Part shown: piece by piece, positions 24,606-33,603 of the stretch
Layout: each line of letters begins with the position of its first letter
Position numbering within the stretch: the stretch's first letter is position 1
Assembly (NCBI GenBank): GCA_022820645.1
Contig: JAJEFD010000002.1
Span: forward strand, 62,001 to 126,000
Source of the DNA: Dehalococcoidia bacterium
Lineage (GTDB): Bacteria; Chloroflexota; Dehalococcoidia; Lucifugimonadales; Australimonadaceae
Direction: 5' to 3'
Length of the DNA stretch: 64,000 nucleotides
Notes under the pieces: generated by a model
Seen by the model: only the letters and a program-made list of their open reading frames with translations
Told to the model about the DNA's origin: nothing
Databases searched by the model: none
Position numbers and translations under genes: made by a program

Positions 24606-25871
24606 TCACTCCGCCGCGAACGATGCGATGTCCGTGCGGTAGTGCTTTCCCTCGAACGTTATCCTGTCCGCCGCCGCGTATGCGCGATCACGGGCCTCGT
24701 CCATCGTTGCGCCGAGCCCTACGACTTTCAGCGTGCGGCCCCCGCTCGTGACGAGCGCGCCACTGTCGGCGACGGCAGTGCCCGCGTGGAAGACGAGCGC
24801 ATCCCGTTCGGCCTCTGCCAGCCCATCGATATGCTTGCCCGTCTCGTGCGGACCCGGGTATCCGCCGGGGGCGAGCACGACGCCGGCAGCGCACTCGTCG
24901 CTCCAGTGCAAATCGATTGAAGGCAACGAACCGTCCAGCGCTGCCTCGACCACGTCCAGGAGGTCGTTCTCCATGCGTGGAAGGATGAGCTGCGTTTCGG
25001 GATCACCCAGGCGGCAGTTGAACTCGATGATGGACGGGCCGCCGCTAGTGAGCATGAGCCCGCCGTAGAGGACGCCGGTGAAGGGCGAGCCTTGGCGCGC
25101 CATCTCGCGGATGACCGGTTCGATGCACGCCTCGCGTATCTGCTGCTCCATCGCGTCGTCCCACCACGGGGGCGGGCTGTAACCGCCCATGCCGCCGGTG
25201 TTCGGGCCCTGATCGCCGTCGAAGACGCGCTTGTAGTCGCACGCAGGCACCAGCGGTGTCACGCACTCGCCGTCCGTGAAGCAGAAAACACTGATCTCCT
25301 GTCCCACGAGACATTGCTCGATAACGATACGCTGACCAGATGCCCCGAACGCGCGGTGCACCATCGCGCCGTCGACGGCTTCCAGCGCCTCGTCGACGCT
25401 CTGCGCGACGACGACGCCCTTGCCCGATGCGAGGCCGTCCGCCTTGATGACGATGGGCGCGCCCTGCGAGCGCACGTACTCACGGGCGGCATCGGCGTCG
25501 TCGAACACCGCGAATGCGGGTGTCGGCGCTCCGGCGTCACGCATGACGTGGCGGGCGAACGACTTGCTGCCCTCGATGCGGGCGGCCGCTTTCGTGGGAC
25601 CGAAGATGCGCAGCCCTTCCTGCCGGAAGCGGTCCACGATGCCAACGGTGAGCGGCAACTCGGGTCCGACGATGGTGAGGTCGATGCCGTGTTCGCGGGC
25701 AGCGGTTACCAGCGCGTCGAGGTCGGTAACAGCGATCGGAAGGTTCGCGGCGATGGCGGCGGTGCCTGCGTTGCCCGGCGCCGCGAACAGTTCGGGGGTC
25801 CGGGGGCTCTGCGCGAGTTTCCAGAGGATGGCGTGCTCACGCGCGCCGCTCCCGATGACGAGTACCTTCAC
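24606..25871 (-). CDS. purD: Phosphoribosylamine--glycine ligase
   Basis: 421 aa. It forms GAR from phosphoribosylamine and glycine. The GTG at 25871 gives the classic N-terminus VKVLVIGSGAREHA. ATP-grasp elements follow (PIVIKADGLASGKGVVVA, then EFNCRLGDPETQ). The GTG overlaps the small membrane protein stop as GTGA, indicating coupling. A longer frame upstream lacks family similarity. Confidence 0.95.
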   Translation of the reverse strand: MKVLVIGSGAREHAILWKLAQSPRTPELFAAPGNAGTAAIAANLPIAVTDLDALVTAAREHGIDLTIVGPELPLTVGIVDRFRQEGLRIFGPTKAAARIEGSKSFARHVMRDAGAPTPAFAVFDDADAAREYVRSQGAPIVIKADGLASGKGVVVAQSVDEALEAVDGAMVHRAFGASGQRIVIEQCLVGQEISVFCFTDGECVTPLVPACDYKRVFDGDQGPNTGGMGGYSPPPWWDDAMEQQIREACIEPVIREMARQGSPFTGVLYGGLMLTSGGPSIIEFNCRLGDPETQLILPRMENDLLDVVEAALDGSLPSIDLHWSDECAAGVVLAPGGYPGPHETGKHIDGLAEAERDALVFHAGTAVADSGALVTSGGRTLKVVGLGATMDEARDRAYAAADRITFEGKHYRTDIASFAAE

Positions 25872-26062
25872 TCCCTGTTCCTCGATTGCCGCAACATGAC
25901 GGTCGCGATGATCAGGCAGACGACGCCGACTCCCATCGAGATGAAGACGGTCGGCACGTCCCACTCGCCCGCGATGCCCATGGCCAGACCGCCGATGATG
26001 AACGTGATGCCGAACGCGCCGAACACCGTCCTTACGGCGCGCCGGAGGTTGACGATGCCCAT
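25868..26062 (-). CDS. Small two-helix membrane protein
   Basis: 64 aa, unrecognised. Two hydrophobic segments (about 13-31 and 39-57) are joined by the short loop GEWDVPT, with a basic C-terminus. It starts 5 bp after guaA ends and its stop overlaps the purD start, so it is almost certainly translated as part of the purine operon. Its role is unknown. Confidence 0.7.
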   Translation of the reverse strand: MGIVNLRRAVRTVFGAFGITFIIGGLAMGIAGEWDVPTVFISMGVGVVCLIIATVMLRQSRNRE

Positions 26063-26067
26063 CGCGC

Positions 26068-27762
26068 TTACTCCCACTCGATGGTGCCGGGCGGTTTGCT
26101 CGTGATGTCGTAGACGACGCGGTTCACGCTCTGTACCTCGTTGACGATGCGGTTGGAGATGCGTGCGAGCGTCTCGTAGGGGAGGCGTGCCCAGTCCGCG
26201 GTCATCGCGTCCTCGCTCGTGACCGCCCGGAGCGCCACGACGTGCTGGTACGTGCGGAGGTCGCCCATGACGCCGACGGTGCGCGTGTCGGTGAGGACGG
26301 CGAAGCTCTGCCAGAGCTGGTCGTAGAGGCCGTCGCCCTTGATCTCGTCCATCACGATCCAGTCGGCGGCGCGCAGGGTCTCGAGTTTGTCGTACGTGAC
26401 GTCGCCGATGATGCGGATCGCGAGGCCCGGGCCAGGGAACGGCTGGCGGTTGATCATCTCCGGCGGGAGGCCGAGCTCCGCGCCGACTAAGCGCACCTCG
26501 TCCTTGAAGAGGTAGCGCAGCGGCTCGACGAGGTCCAGTTGCATGCGCTCCGGCAGCCCGCCGACGTTGTGGTGCGTCTTGATCTTGTGCGACGCGCTGT
26601 GCTCGGCGGTCTCGCTCTCGATGACGTCCGGGTAGAGCGTGCCTTGAGCGAGGAAGTCCACCGCTCCCATCGTGCGCGCTTCTTCCTCGAACACGTTGAT
26701 GAACTCCGCGCCGATGGTCTTGCGCTTCTGCTCGGGGTCGGTCACGCCGGCGAGTGCGGAGAGGAACCGCTCGGTGGCGTCCACGTAGACGAGGTTGAGG
26801 CCGAGATTGCGCTCGAATACGGCGCGCACGCGCTCCGGCTCCTCGCGGCGCAGCAGGCCGTTGTTCACGAAGATGCACGTCAGTTGATCGCCGATGGCCT
26901 CGTGGACGAGCCGAGCGGTAACCGCGGAGTCCACACCGCCGGAGAGCGCGCAGATGACCTGCCCGTCGCCGACCTGTTCGCGGATGCGCTGCACGGTTTC
27001 CGCGACGAAATTGCCCGGCGTCCACGAGCCGGACGCGCCGCAGACCTTGTAGGCGAAGTTTCGGATGATCTCCGCGCCCTGCGGGGTGTGAGCGACCTCC
27101 GGATGGAACTGGATCCCGTACATGCCGGCGTCGTTCGCCATCGCCGCGATGGGGGAGTTCTCCGTGTAGGCGACAGCCCGGAAGCCGGGAGGCATCGTGG
27201 CGATGCGGTCGCCGTGGCTCATCCACACGGCCGTTTCGCCGTCGAGTCCGTCGAAGAGCGGGCTGGGGTCGTTCTTGTGAACGACCGCGAAGCCGTACTC
27301 GCGCTCCGTGGCCGGGACGACGCTGCCGCCGAGTTGATGTGCGAGCAGTTGCATGCCGTAGCAGATGCCGAGCACCGGGACGCCGCTCTCGAATATCCAT
27401 GGCTGGGCCAGCGGAGCGCCCTCGCCGTACACGGACGCAGGTCCGCCGGAGAGGATGATGCCTTTCAGGTCCAGCCCGTCGACGGCCGCGCGGGGCGCGG
27501 TGGCGGAGATGAGTTCGCAGTAGACGTTCTGCTCGCGGACGCGGCGGGCGATGAGCCTGCTGTACTGCGAGCCGTAGTCGATGACGGCGATGCCCTCGGG
27601 CTTCAGGGGTTCGGACTCGCCGATGCTCCGGCGCGCGCCGGAGGCTTGCTCGCGCTCCTGGGCGATCCCCAGGTAGGTGGAGACTTCAACGTCGCCGCTC
27701 GTCGACACCCGGTGCGTTCCGTCGGTGAGCGGCGGTGGGGCGTTGTCGTTCGGCGAGTCCAT
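26068..27762 (-). CDS. guaA: GMP synthase (glutamine-hydrolysing)
   Basis: 564 aa. The glutaminase domain has the nucleophile Cys134 in GICYGMQLL and His220/Glu222 in FHPEV. The ATP-pyrophosphatase loop is ALSGGVDSA (272-280), and the C-terminal dimerisation domain ends in KPPGTIEWE. Typical GuaA proteins are about 510-525 aa: here about 55 extra N-terminal residues, polar and possibly disordered, precede [10 protein letters not shown]. No nearer start codon is obvious. It is the first gene of the leftward operon; CATACT (27781-27786) may be its -10 box. Confidence 0.95.
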   Translation of the reverse strand: MDSPNDNAPPPLTDGTHRVSTSGDVEVSTYLGIAQEREQASGARRSIGESEPLKPEGIAVIDYGSQYSRLIARRVREQNVYCELISATAPRAAVDGLDLKGIILSGGPASVYGEGAPLAQPWIFESGVPVLGICYGMQLLAHQLGGSVVPATEREYGFAVVHKNDPSPLFDGLDGETAVWMSHGDRIATMPPGFRAVAYTENSPIAAMANDAGMYGIQFHPEVAHTPQGAEIIRNFAYKVCGASGSWTPGNFVAETVQRIREQVGDGQVICALSGGVDSAVTARLVHEAIGDQLTCIFVNNGLLRREEPERVRAVFERNLGLNLVYVDATERFLSALAGVTDPEQKRKTIGAEFINVFEEEARTMGAVDFLAQGTLYPDVIESETAEHSASHKIKTHHNVGGLPERMQLDLVEPLRYLFKDEVRLVGAELGLPPEMINRQPFPGPGLAIRIIGDVTYDKLETLRAADWIVMDEIKGDGLYDQLWQSFAVLTDTRTVGVMGDLRTYQHVVALRAVTSEDAMTADWARLPYETLARISNRIVNEVQSVNRVVYDITSKPPGTIEWE

Positions 27763-27908
27763 GCGGTACCGGCAATTTAGTATGCCGCGCCCCGGCGGTC
27801 AACGCACTGATCAATGACACGCGCCCCTTACGCGGTCGTGCGACTCCCGCGTACGCTGTCCTTGTCGTGGCGTCCGGCCCTGCCGCAAGAGCTGAGCGTG
27901 GCCGGTGC

Positions 27909-27914
27909 TATACT
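27909..27914 (+). promoter_or_regulatory. Probable -10 box of the tsaC-miaA gene run
   Basis: TATACT 35 bp before the tsaC ATG, in the divergent gap from guaA. No clear -35 box. Confidence 0.45.
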
Positions 27915-27948
27915 CGCATCCGTCGTACCCCGTAAGGACGGTCCCCTG

Positions 27949-28590
27949 ATGCCTCTTGCCCCGGACAACCCCAACAACCGCTCCGTCGCGTCCATCCTGC
28001 TGCGTGAGGGCGGCGTCATCGCGTTCCCCACGGACACGGTCTACGGGCTCGGCGCGTCGGCGTTCAACCACGCCGCAGTCTCCATGGTGTTCGTCATCAA
28101 GAACCGCAGCAGGGACCAGGGGCTGCCGGTGCTCATCGCATCGGAGTCCCAGCTGCCGGAGGTGGCCTCGGACGTGCCGGACAGCGCCTACGCGCTCGCG
28201 GAGCGCTTCTGGCCGGGAGGGCTGACGCTCGTGGTTCCGCGCAACGCGAACGTGCCCGCGCTCGTCGCAGGCTACGGCGACACGATAGCCGTGCGGCTGC
28301 CGGACCATCCGTGCCCCCAGACGCTCGTGCAGGCGCTCGGGAAGCCGATCACCGGCACGAGCGCGAACCGCCACAACGGACCGGAGCCGTCGAGCGCGAC
28401 CGAGGTGCAGCGGCAGCTCGGCAACCGCCTCAGCATGATCCTGGACGGGGGGGAGAGCCCCGTCGCGGTCCCGTCCACCATCGTCGACACCACACAGAAC
28501 CCGCCGAAGGTGCTCCGCCTCGGCGGCATCACACTGGAACAGATGCGGGAGGTCTGCGAGGTCGCAGGCCCCGACGTCCCCGCCTGCTGA
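27949..28590 (+). CDS. tsaC: L-threonylcarbamoyladenylate synthase (YrdC/Sua5 domain)
   Basis: 213 aa. It makes threonylcarbamoyl-AMP from Thr, bicarbonate and ATP for t6A37 of ANN-decoding tRNAs. The YrdC domain is complete: GGVIAFPTDTVYGLG near the N-terminus, KNRSRDQGLPVLIAS, RFWPGGLTLV, and the conserved GTSANRHNG region. No C-terminal Sua5 domain is present. The ATG at 27949 has AAGGACGG upstream; an earlier frame overlaps the promoter. Confidence 0.92.
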   Translation: MPLAPDNPNNRSVASILLREGGVIAFPTDTVYGLGASAFNHAAVSMVFVIKNRSRDQGLPVLIASESQLPEVASDVPDSAYALAERFWPGGLTLVVPRNANVPALVAGYGDTIAVRLPDHPCPQTLVQALGKPITGTSANRHNGPEPSSATEVQRQLGNRLSMILDGGESPVAVPSTIVDTTQNPPKVLRLGGITLEQMREVCEVAGPDVPAC

Positions 28591-28600
28591 CGCGCACCCG

Positions 28601-29629
28601 ATGCCTGACGCACCCTGGACACCCGACAGCCTGCGCGCGCACCAGCCACTCGTCGAGCAGGCGCTGCGCGCGAGCCTCGAACTTCCCGCCGACCCGGCCC
28701 TCCCGCTCTACCGGATGATGCGCTACCAGCTCGGCTGGATCGACGCCGCGGGTGAGGAGCGCAACGCGGAGACTGTCCGTACCCTCGGCGCGCTCTGTCT
28801 CGAAGCGGCCGCGTCGCTGGGCGGCGACCCCGAACAGTGCGCCCCGAGCGCGGCTGCCATCGAACTGCTCGGCGAGTCCGCCGCCGTGCACGAGGAGATG
28901 CAGACCGCGACGCAGCATCGGGCAGGGCAAGACGCGGTCTGGTGGGTGTGGGGTCCGGCGCAGGCCATCAACGCGGGCGACGGCCTCTATGCACTCGCCC
29001 GGCTCTCGATACTCGACACGCTCAGCGGAGATGCGGTGGCGCGCCTGCCCGCAACGCTCACGGAGCTGGACACCGCCGCGCTGGAGTACTACCAGGGCCA
29101 GTACCACGACCTGCAACTGCAGGAGCGCGTGGACGTGACCGAGCAGCAGTACATGCGCATGGCGCGAGGCAAGTATGGAGCGCTCACCGGCGGTGCCCTG
29201 GCGCTCGGCGCGGTCGCGGCGGGAGCGGACGAGGCCACGGTGCTGGCATTCCGCGAGGCCGGCATCCAGATGGGAGTGGCGGCGCTCATAGCGAGCGAGG
29301 AGCGCCTCTTCTGGGGCGAAGGCGGGGAGGCAGGGCGCGCGCTGAACAAGAGCAAGCTCTATCCGGTGGTTGCCGCGCTGCAGCACGGGACGCTCACGCA
29401 GAAGCGGGCGCTCGGCGGCTACTATTTCAAGCGCGTCATGGAGCCGGATGACCTCGCCGGCATCCGCACGGTGCTGGAGGAGGCGGGCGCACGGGAACGG
29501 ACGCTCACCGTGATGCACCAAACGAAACGGAGCGCCATCGAGGCGCTCGAAGAGACCGACCTGACGATCATCCAGCTCGACGGCTGGGGGGAGATCGTCA
29601 ACGGACTCACGGGAGAGCCATGGGGATGA
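28601..29629 (+). CDS. Polyprenyl-synthase-like protein lacking both Asp-rich motifs
   Basis: 342 aa, all-helical. Family features are visible: IELLGESAAVHEE (87-99) aligns with the first DDxxD region, WGPAQAINAGDGL (117-129) matches the usual WGxxxAINAGD, GQYHDLQLQ (166-174) matches GQxxDL, and KSKLYPVVAAL (250-260) matches the Lys-rich substrate loop. The first Asp-rich motif has become HEEMQ, and the second region reads IASEERLF (230-237) instead of DDxxD. Metal-dependent prenyl transfer therefore looks lost or altered. It lies between tsaC and pgk in a tight gene run. Confidence 0.7.
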   Translation: MPDAPWTPDSLRAHQPLVEQALRASLELPADPALPLYRMMRYQLGWIDAAGEERNAETVRTLGALCLEAAASLGGDPEQCAPSAAAIELLGESAAVHEEMQTATQHRAGQDAVWWVWGPAQAINAGDGLYALARLSILDTLSGDAVARLPATLTELDTAALEYYQGQYHDLQLQERVDVTEQQYMRMARGKYGALTGGALALGAVAAGADEATVLAFREAGIQMGVAALIASEERLFWGEGGEAGRALNKSKLYPVVAALQHGTLTQKRALGGYYFKRVMEPDDLAGIRTVLEEAGARERTLTVMHQTKRSAIEALEETDLTIIQLDGWGEIVNGLTGEPWG

Positions 29630-30810
29630 AACGAACGCTCAGGGACTTCGACTGGCAAGGGAAGCGGGCGCTCGTCCGCGTCGACTTCAACGTGCCGTTC
29701 GAGCGCGGCACGACGCGCATCTCCGACGACGTCCGCATCCGCGAGGCAGTGCCGACCATCGAGTACCTGCGCGGGCAGGGCGCATCCGTCGTCCTCTGCA
29801 CCCATCTCGGGCGTCCGGACGGCAAGCATTCCCCTGAATTGGAGCTCGGCCCCATCGTGGAACGGCTGAGCCAACTGCTCGATACCCCGGTCGGCTACGT
29901 GCACGACGCTCCCGGCGATGAGGCGAAAGCCGCCGCGAGTGCGCTGGGCGCGGGCGGTGTGCTGATGCTGGACAACATCCGCTTCTGGCCCGGCGAGGAA
30001 GCGAACGACTCCGGGTTCGCGGCGGCGCTCGCGTCGCTGGCCGACGGCTACGTGAACGACGCGTTCGGCACGGCGCACCGTGCGCACGCATCGACGGAGG
30101 GCGTCGCGCATCATCTTCCCGCCATGGCGGGCCTGCTGATGGAGAAGGAGCTCACCTTCCTCGGTGGTGTGCTGGAACACCCCGCGCGCCCGCTCGCGGC
30201 CTTGCTCGGCGGAGCAAAGGTCAGTGACAAACTGCAGGTGCTCGGACGGCTCATCGGCCACGCGGACGGACTGTTCGTCGGCGGCGGCATGGCGGGCACG
30301 TTCCTCAAGGCTCAGGGTTACGAGATAGGCGCGTCGCTGCTGGAAGAGGACCTCATCGGCTTCTGCTCCGACACCATGGAACGTGCCGCCGCGGCATCGA
30401 CGCCCATCACGCTGCCGGAGGACGTCGTCGTGGCGGAGCGCATCGAGCCGGACGTGCCAACGTCTGCCGTCGGCATCGGCGACATCCCGGCCAACGCCAT
30501 GATTCTCGACATAGGCCCCCGCACGGCTGCGGCGTACGCGGAACGTCTCGCCGCTATGGGTTCCGTCGTCTGGAACGGGCCGATGGGCGTGTTCGAAGTG
30601 CCGCCGTTCCACGAGGGGACGCGCATCGTCGCGGAGGCGCTGGCGTCGAGCAACGCGGTCACGGTCATCGGCGGCGGCTCGACCGCGGAGTCGGTCGCGC
30701 ACCTGGGACTCGCCGAGCAGATGTCGCACGTCTCGACAGGGGGCGGTGCGTCGCTCGAATTCCTGGAAGGCAAAGAGCTGCCCGGCGTCGCCGCATTGGA
30801 CGACGTATAG
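29620..30810 (+). CDS. pgk: Phosphoglycerate kinase
   Basis: 396 aa. It transfers phosphate between 1,3-bisphosphoglycerate and ADP. Motifs: ALVRVDFNVPFE with the family signature near residue 20, HLGRPDG, DAFGTAHRAHAS, LGGAKVSDKL, and the nucleotide-binding GGGSTAESVAH at the end. The ATG at 29620 is 5 bp from GGGAG and overlaps the upstream gene by 10 bp; the ATG at 29626 is possible. Confidence 0.96.
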   Translation: MGMKRTLRDFDWQGKRALVRVDFNVPFERGTTRISDDVRIREAVPTIEYLRGQGASVVLCTHLGRPDGKHSPELELGPIVERLSQLLDTPVGYVHDAPGDEAKAAASALGAGGVLMLDNIRFWPGEEANDSGFAAALASLADGYVNDAFGTAHRAHASTEGVAHHLPAMAGLLMEKELTFLGGVLEHPARPLAALLGGAKVSDKLQVLGRLIGHADGLFVGGGMAGTFLKAQGYEIGASLLEEDLIGFCSDTMERAAAASTPITLPEDVVVAERIEPDVPTSAVGIGDIPANAMILDIGPRTAAAYAERLAAMGSVVWNGPMGVFEVPPFHEGTRIVAEALASSNAVTVIGGGSTAESVAHLGLAEQMSHVSTGGGASLEFLEGKELPGVAALDDV

Positions 30811-30842
30811 GCAGCAGATACACCCAGCGCTGAGGAGAAGAC

Positions 30843-31601
30843 GTGCCAACGCCATTCGTAGCAGGCAACTGGAAGATGAATCCGACGTCAGTGGCGGACG
30901 CTGAGACGCTCGCATCGGAGCTCGTGGAAGCCGTCGGTGGGATCGACGGCGTGACGCGCGTCGCCTGCCCTCCGTTCGTGGCATTGTCCGCCGTCGCGGG
31001 CGCGCTCGCGGGCTCCGGCATCGGGATCGGAGCGCAGAACGCTCATCCCGAGGCGAAGGGCGCATTCACCGGAGAGGTCCCGTTGGGGATGCTGAACGGG
31101 CTGTGCGCGTACGTCATCGTCGGCCACTCGGAGCGGCGGCAACTGTTCGGGGAGACCGACGCATTCATCAACGCCAAGGTACAGGCCGTGCTCGCGGCAG
31201 AGCTGATGCCCATCCTCTGCGTCGGCGAGACGATGGACGAACGCGACTCGGGACGCGCGAAGGCCGTCGTGCGGCGTCAGGTGTCGGCGGGGCTGGCCGG
31301 CGTCGAACCGGATCAGGCGGACAGGATCGTGGTCGCCTACGAGCCGGTGTGGGCAATCGGCACGGGCAGGGCGGCGACGCCCGAGATGGCGCAGGAGATG
31401 TGCGCGGTCGTGCGCTCCGAGGTTGGCGCCGCCCTGGACGCGGACGGCGGCATCGTGCCGGTGCTCTACGGCGGCAGCGTCAACCCCGGAAACGCGGACT
31501 CACTCGCAGCGCAGCCGGACATCGACGGCGCGCTCGTCGGCGGCGCGAGCCTCGCCGCTGCGGACTTCGCCGCCATCGTCAAGGCGTTCGCACCGGCCTG
31601 A
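30843..31601 (+). CDS. tpiA: Triosephosphate isomerase
   Basis: 252 aa TIM barrel with GTG start preceded by GAGGAGAAG. Motifs: AGNWKMN (catalytic Lys), GHSERRQLFGE (catalytic His), AYEPVWAIGTG (catalytic Glu and flexible loop 6), and YGGSVNPGN (phosphate loop). It lies 32 bp after pgk and 2 bp before miaA. Confidence 0.97.
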   Translation: MPTPFVAGNWKMNPTSVADAETLASELVEAVGGIDGVTRVACPPFVALSAVAGALAGSGIGIGAQNAHPEAKGAFTGEVPLGMLNGLCAYVIVGHSERRQLFGETDAFINAKVQAVLAAELMPILCVGETMDERDSGRAKAVVRRQVSAGLAGVEPDQADRIVVAYEPVWAIGTGRAATPEMAQEMCAVVRSEVGAALDADGGIVPVLYGGSVNPGNADSLAAQPDIDGALVGGASLAAADFAAIVKAFAPA

Positions 31602-31603
31602 TC

Positions 31604-32515
31604 ATGGCCGCGCCGCGCGTGCTCTTCATCGTCGGGCCGACGGCGAGCGGCAAGACCGCCGCGTCGCTGGAACTCGCGGCCCACGCGCATATCGAAATCG
31701 TCAACGCGGACAGCCGCCAGGTGTACCGGGGCATGTCCGTCGGCACGGGAAAGCCGACGCCGGAGCAACTCGCTTCGGTCCCGCACCACCTCATCGACGT
31801 CGCCGCCCCCGACGAGCGCTACAACCTCGCGCGGTTCCTGGCTGAAGCGCGCGACGCCATAGCCGGGGCCGCCTCGCGCAGCGCAACGCCGGTCGTCGTG
31901 GGCGGCACCGGGCAGTACGTGTGGGGACTCGCGGAGGGTTGGTATGCACCTGCCGTCCCACCCAATCAGACGCTGCGTGCGGAACTCGCGGAGGAGGCGC
32001 GCCGTCGCGGACCGGAGACGCTCCACGAGCGTCTGCGTGCCGTCGACCCTCGCTCCGCTGAAACGATAGACCCGCGCAACGTGCGGCGCGTCGTCCGGGC
32101 GCTGGAGGTCTGGCACGAGACCGGAGCGCCGTTCTCCCGACAGCGTCGCAAGTCGCCGCCGGGGTTCGAGCCTGTGTTGTTGGGCATCGCGCCGGAGCGC
32201 ACCGCATTGCACCAGCGCGCCGCCGACCGCGTGGACGCGATGCTGAGCGGCGGATGGCCGGAGGAGGTGCGGGAACTGCTGGACGCAGGCTACGGGCCGG
32301 ACCTGCCGTCGTTCTCGAGCGTCGGCTACCGGGAGGTCGCCGCGTACGTGCAGGGCCGGGTGACCCTCGAGGAGACGGCGGAACGAGTGAAGACCGCCAC
32401 GCACCGCCTCATCCGTCGGCAGGCGGCGTGGTTCAAGGCAACAGACGAGCGCATCGCGTGGAGCGCCGACGCGGGCTCGCTCGCGGCGGATGCGCTGAGG
32501 ACACTCCGCGCTTGA
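31604..32515 (+). CDS. miaA: tRNA dimethylallyltransferase
   Basis: 303 aa. It adds a dimethylallyl group from DMAPP to A37 of tRNAs reading UNN codons. P-loop GPTASGKTAAS (about 9-19), NADSRQVYRGMSVGTGKP, VGGTGQYVWGL, and a zinc-free C-terminal region with RQAAWFK. The ATG at 31604 is 2 bp after tpiA; no Shine-Dalgarno is distinct. Two A37 modification genes (tsaC and miaA) thus bracket the same operon. Confidence 0.95.
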   Translation: MAAPRVLFIVGPTASGKTAASLELAAHAHIEIVNADSRQVYRGMSVGTGKPTPEQLASVPHHLIDVAAPDERYNLARFLAEARDAIAGAASRSATPVVVGGTGQYVWGLAEGWYAPAVPPNQTLRAELAEEARRRGPETLHERLRAVDPRSAETIDPRNVRRVVRALEVWHETGAPFSRQRRKSPPGFEPVLLGIAPERTALHQRAADRVDAMLSGGWPEEVRELLDAGYGPDLPSFSSVGYREVAAYVQGRVTLEETAERVKTATHRLIRRQAAWFKATDERIAWSADAGSLAADALRTLRA

Positions 32516-32551
32516 CGGGGCACGCTCCTCCGTAGGAACCTGTGCACCGCT

Positions 32552-32573
32552 CCTCCGCCTCTCCGTGCGGAGG
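32552..32573. terminator. Possible hairpin after miaA
   Basis: CCTCCGC and GCGGAGG are separated by 8 nt and followed by AAAT, not a T-run. It falls between miaA and the RraA-like gene and could be a terminator or simply a structured leader. A near-repeat of GCACGCTCCTCCG / GCACCGCTCCTCCG lies just before it. Confidence 0.35.
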
Positions 32574-32599
32574 AAATCACAACAACGAGAGCAGGTGAC

Positions 32600-33274
32600 A
32601 TGGCAGGCTACCTCGATCCCAACGACCCCGTAGTGCAGGCGTTCGCGAAACTCGGCACAACGCCGGTGAGCGACGCGATGGACAGGCTCGGCCTCATCGG
32701 GCAGTGCTTCGGCATCAAGCCCGTCGACCGCGACTTCACGCTCTGCGGGCGCGCCCACACCGTCCGCAACGAGCCGATGACCGCCGGCCACAAGGGCGAG
32801 AGCGTCGGCGACTACATCGACGAGGTCGCGCCCGGCGGCGTGGTCGTCATCGACAACGGCGGGCGGCTCGACGCCACGGTCTGGGGAGACATCCTCACCA
32901 TCATGGCCGACCGCAACAACCTCGGCGGCACGGTCATCCACGGCGTCTGCCGCGACTCGAACCGCGCGCTCAAGCTGAACTACCCGATCTTCTCCCGCGG
33001 CACGTACATGCGCACCGGCAAGGACCGCGTCCGCGCCGACGCGTACCAGGAGCCGGTGTCGCTCGGCGAGGTACGCGTGCTGCCCGGCGACCTGCTGCTC
33101 GGCGACGGCGACGGCGTGCTCGTCATCGCGCAGGAGCACGAGCAGGAAGTGCTGAAGGCCGCGCAGGAGATCGACGAGGCCGAGGAGCGCATCCGCAACG
33201 AGATCATGAAGGGCGGACGCCTCGACGCGGCGCGAGAGAAGTTCCGCTACCACCAGTTGCAGAGCCGGGTGTAG
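32600..33274 (+). CDS. RraA/HMG aldolase family protein (LigK/GalC-like)
   Basis: 224 aa, single RraA-like domain. The pattern TTPVSDAMDRLG-like start, the substrate loop GGVVVIDNGGRLDATVWGD and the metal/arginine segment GTVIHGVCRDSN match 4-carboxy-4-hydroxy-2-oxoadipate aldolases and related oxaloacetate decarboxylases. These cleave the last intermediate of the 4,5-cleavage protocatechuate/gallate route. The following PrpF- and LigI-like genes support that role. A phased repeat array separates it from the next gene, so it may be transcribed apart. Confidence 0.82.
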   Translation: MAGYLDPNDPVVQAFAKLGTTPVSDAMDRLGLIGQCFGIKPVDRDFTLCGRAHTVRNEPMTAGHKGESVGDYIDEVAPGGVVVIDNGGRLDATVWGDILTIMADRNNLGGTVIHGVCRDSNRALKLNYPIFSRGTYMRTGKDRVRADAYQEPVSLGEVRVLPGDLLLGDGDGVLVIAQEHEQEVLKAAQEIDEAEERIRNEIMKGGRLDAAREKFRYHQLQSRV

Positions 33275-33381
33275 GGCACGCAGACATCCGCCCGTTGCGT
33301 GGACAACGTGCCCGTCCTTACGATGGTTCCCTGCCTGCGTGGCCCGCACCGGCGGCGGCGTGGATGGGATCAGTGAGGCGT

Positions 33382-33513
33382 GCACCGTTCTGCACCATTC
33401 GTGCCCCATTCAGCCCCGATTCGGCCCCAAAGCGCCCCATGGATGCCCCATCGGGACACCTCCGGAACGCCGGGGCTACGAGTGAGTGGTGCACAATGGT
33501 GCAGGATGGTGCA
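33382..33513 (+). repeat. Helically phased repeat element A (seven units facing three inverted units)
   Basis: GCACC or GCCCC units start at 33382, 33392, 33403, 33413, 33424, 33434 and 33445: steps 10, 11, 10, 11, 10, 11. After a 38-bp spacer come three inverted units GGTGC at 33488, 33498 and 33508. TACGAGTG (33477-33484) precedes the inverted block and CACTCCTGTGG lies at 33549-33559. The element is homologous to 53740-53871 in opposite orientation. It fills the 329-bp gap before the PrpF-like gene; the first 100 bp of that gap (33275-33380) show nothing clear. Confidence 0.75.
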
Positions 33514-33603
33514 AGATTCACGAGAATTATCGTACGGACAACCCCGTTCACTCCTGTGGAGGCAGGGGTGAAGGGCAGAGACAACACAGGAGGTATGTGA
33601 GCG

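Noticed and set aside
33382-33513. Element A as a CRISPR array
   Set aside because: Units are 5-7 bp at 10-11 bp spacing, far too short for repeats and spacers, and no cas gene is near.
33595-33600. ATGTGA start-stop between the Shine-Dalgarno and the PrpF ATG
   Set aside because: The first ATG is only about one base from AGGAGGT, too close for initiation; most likely chance, though a minimal regulatory ORF cannot be excluded.
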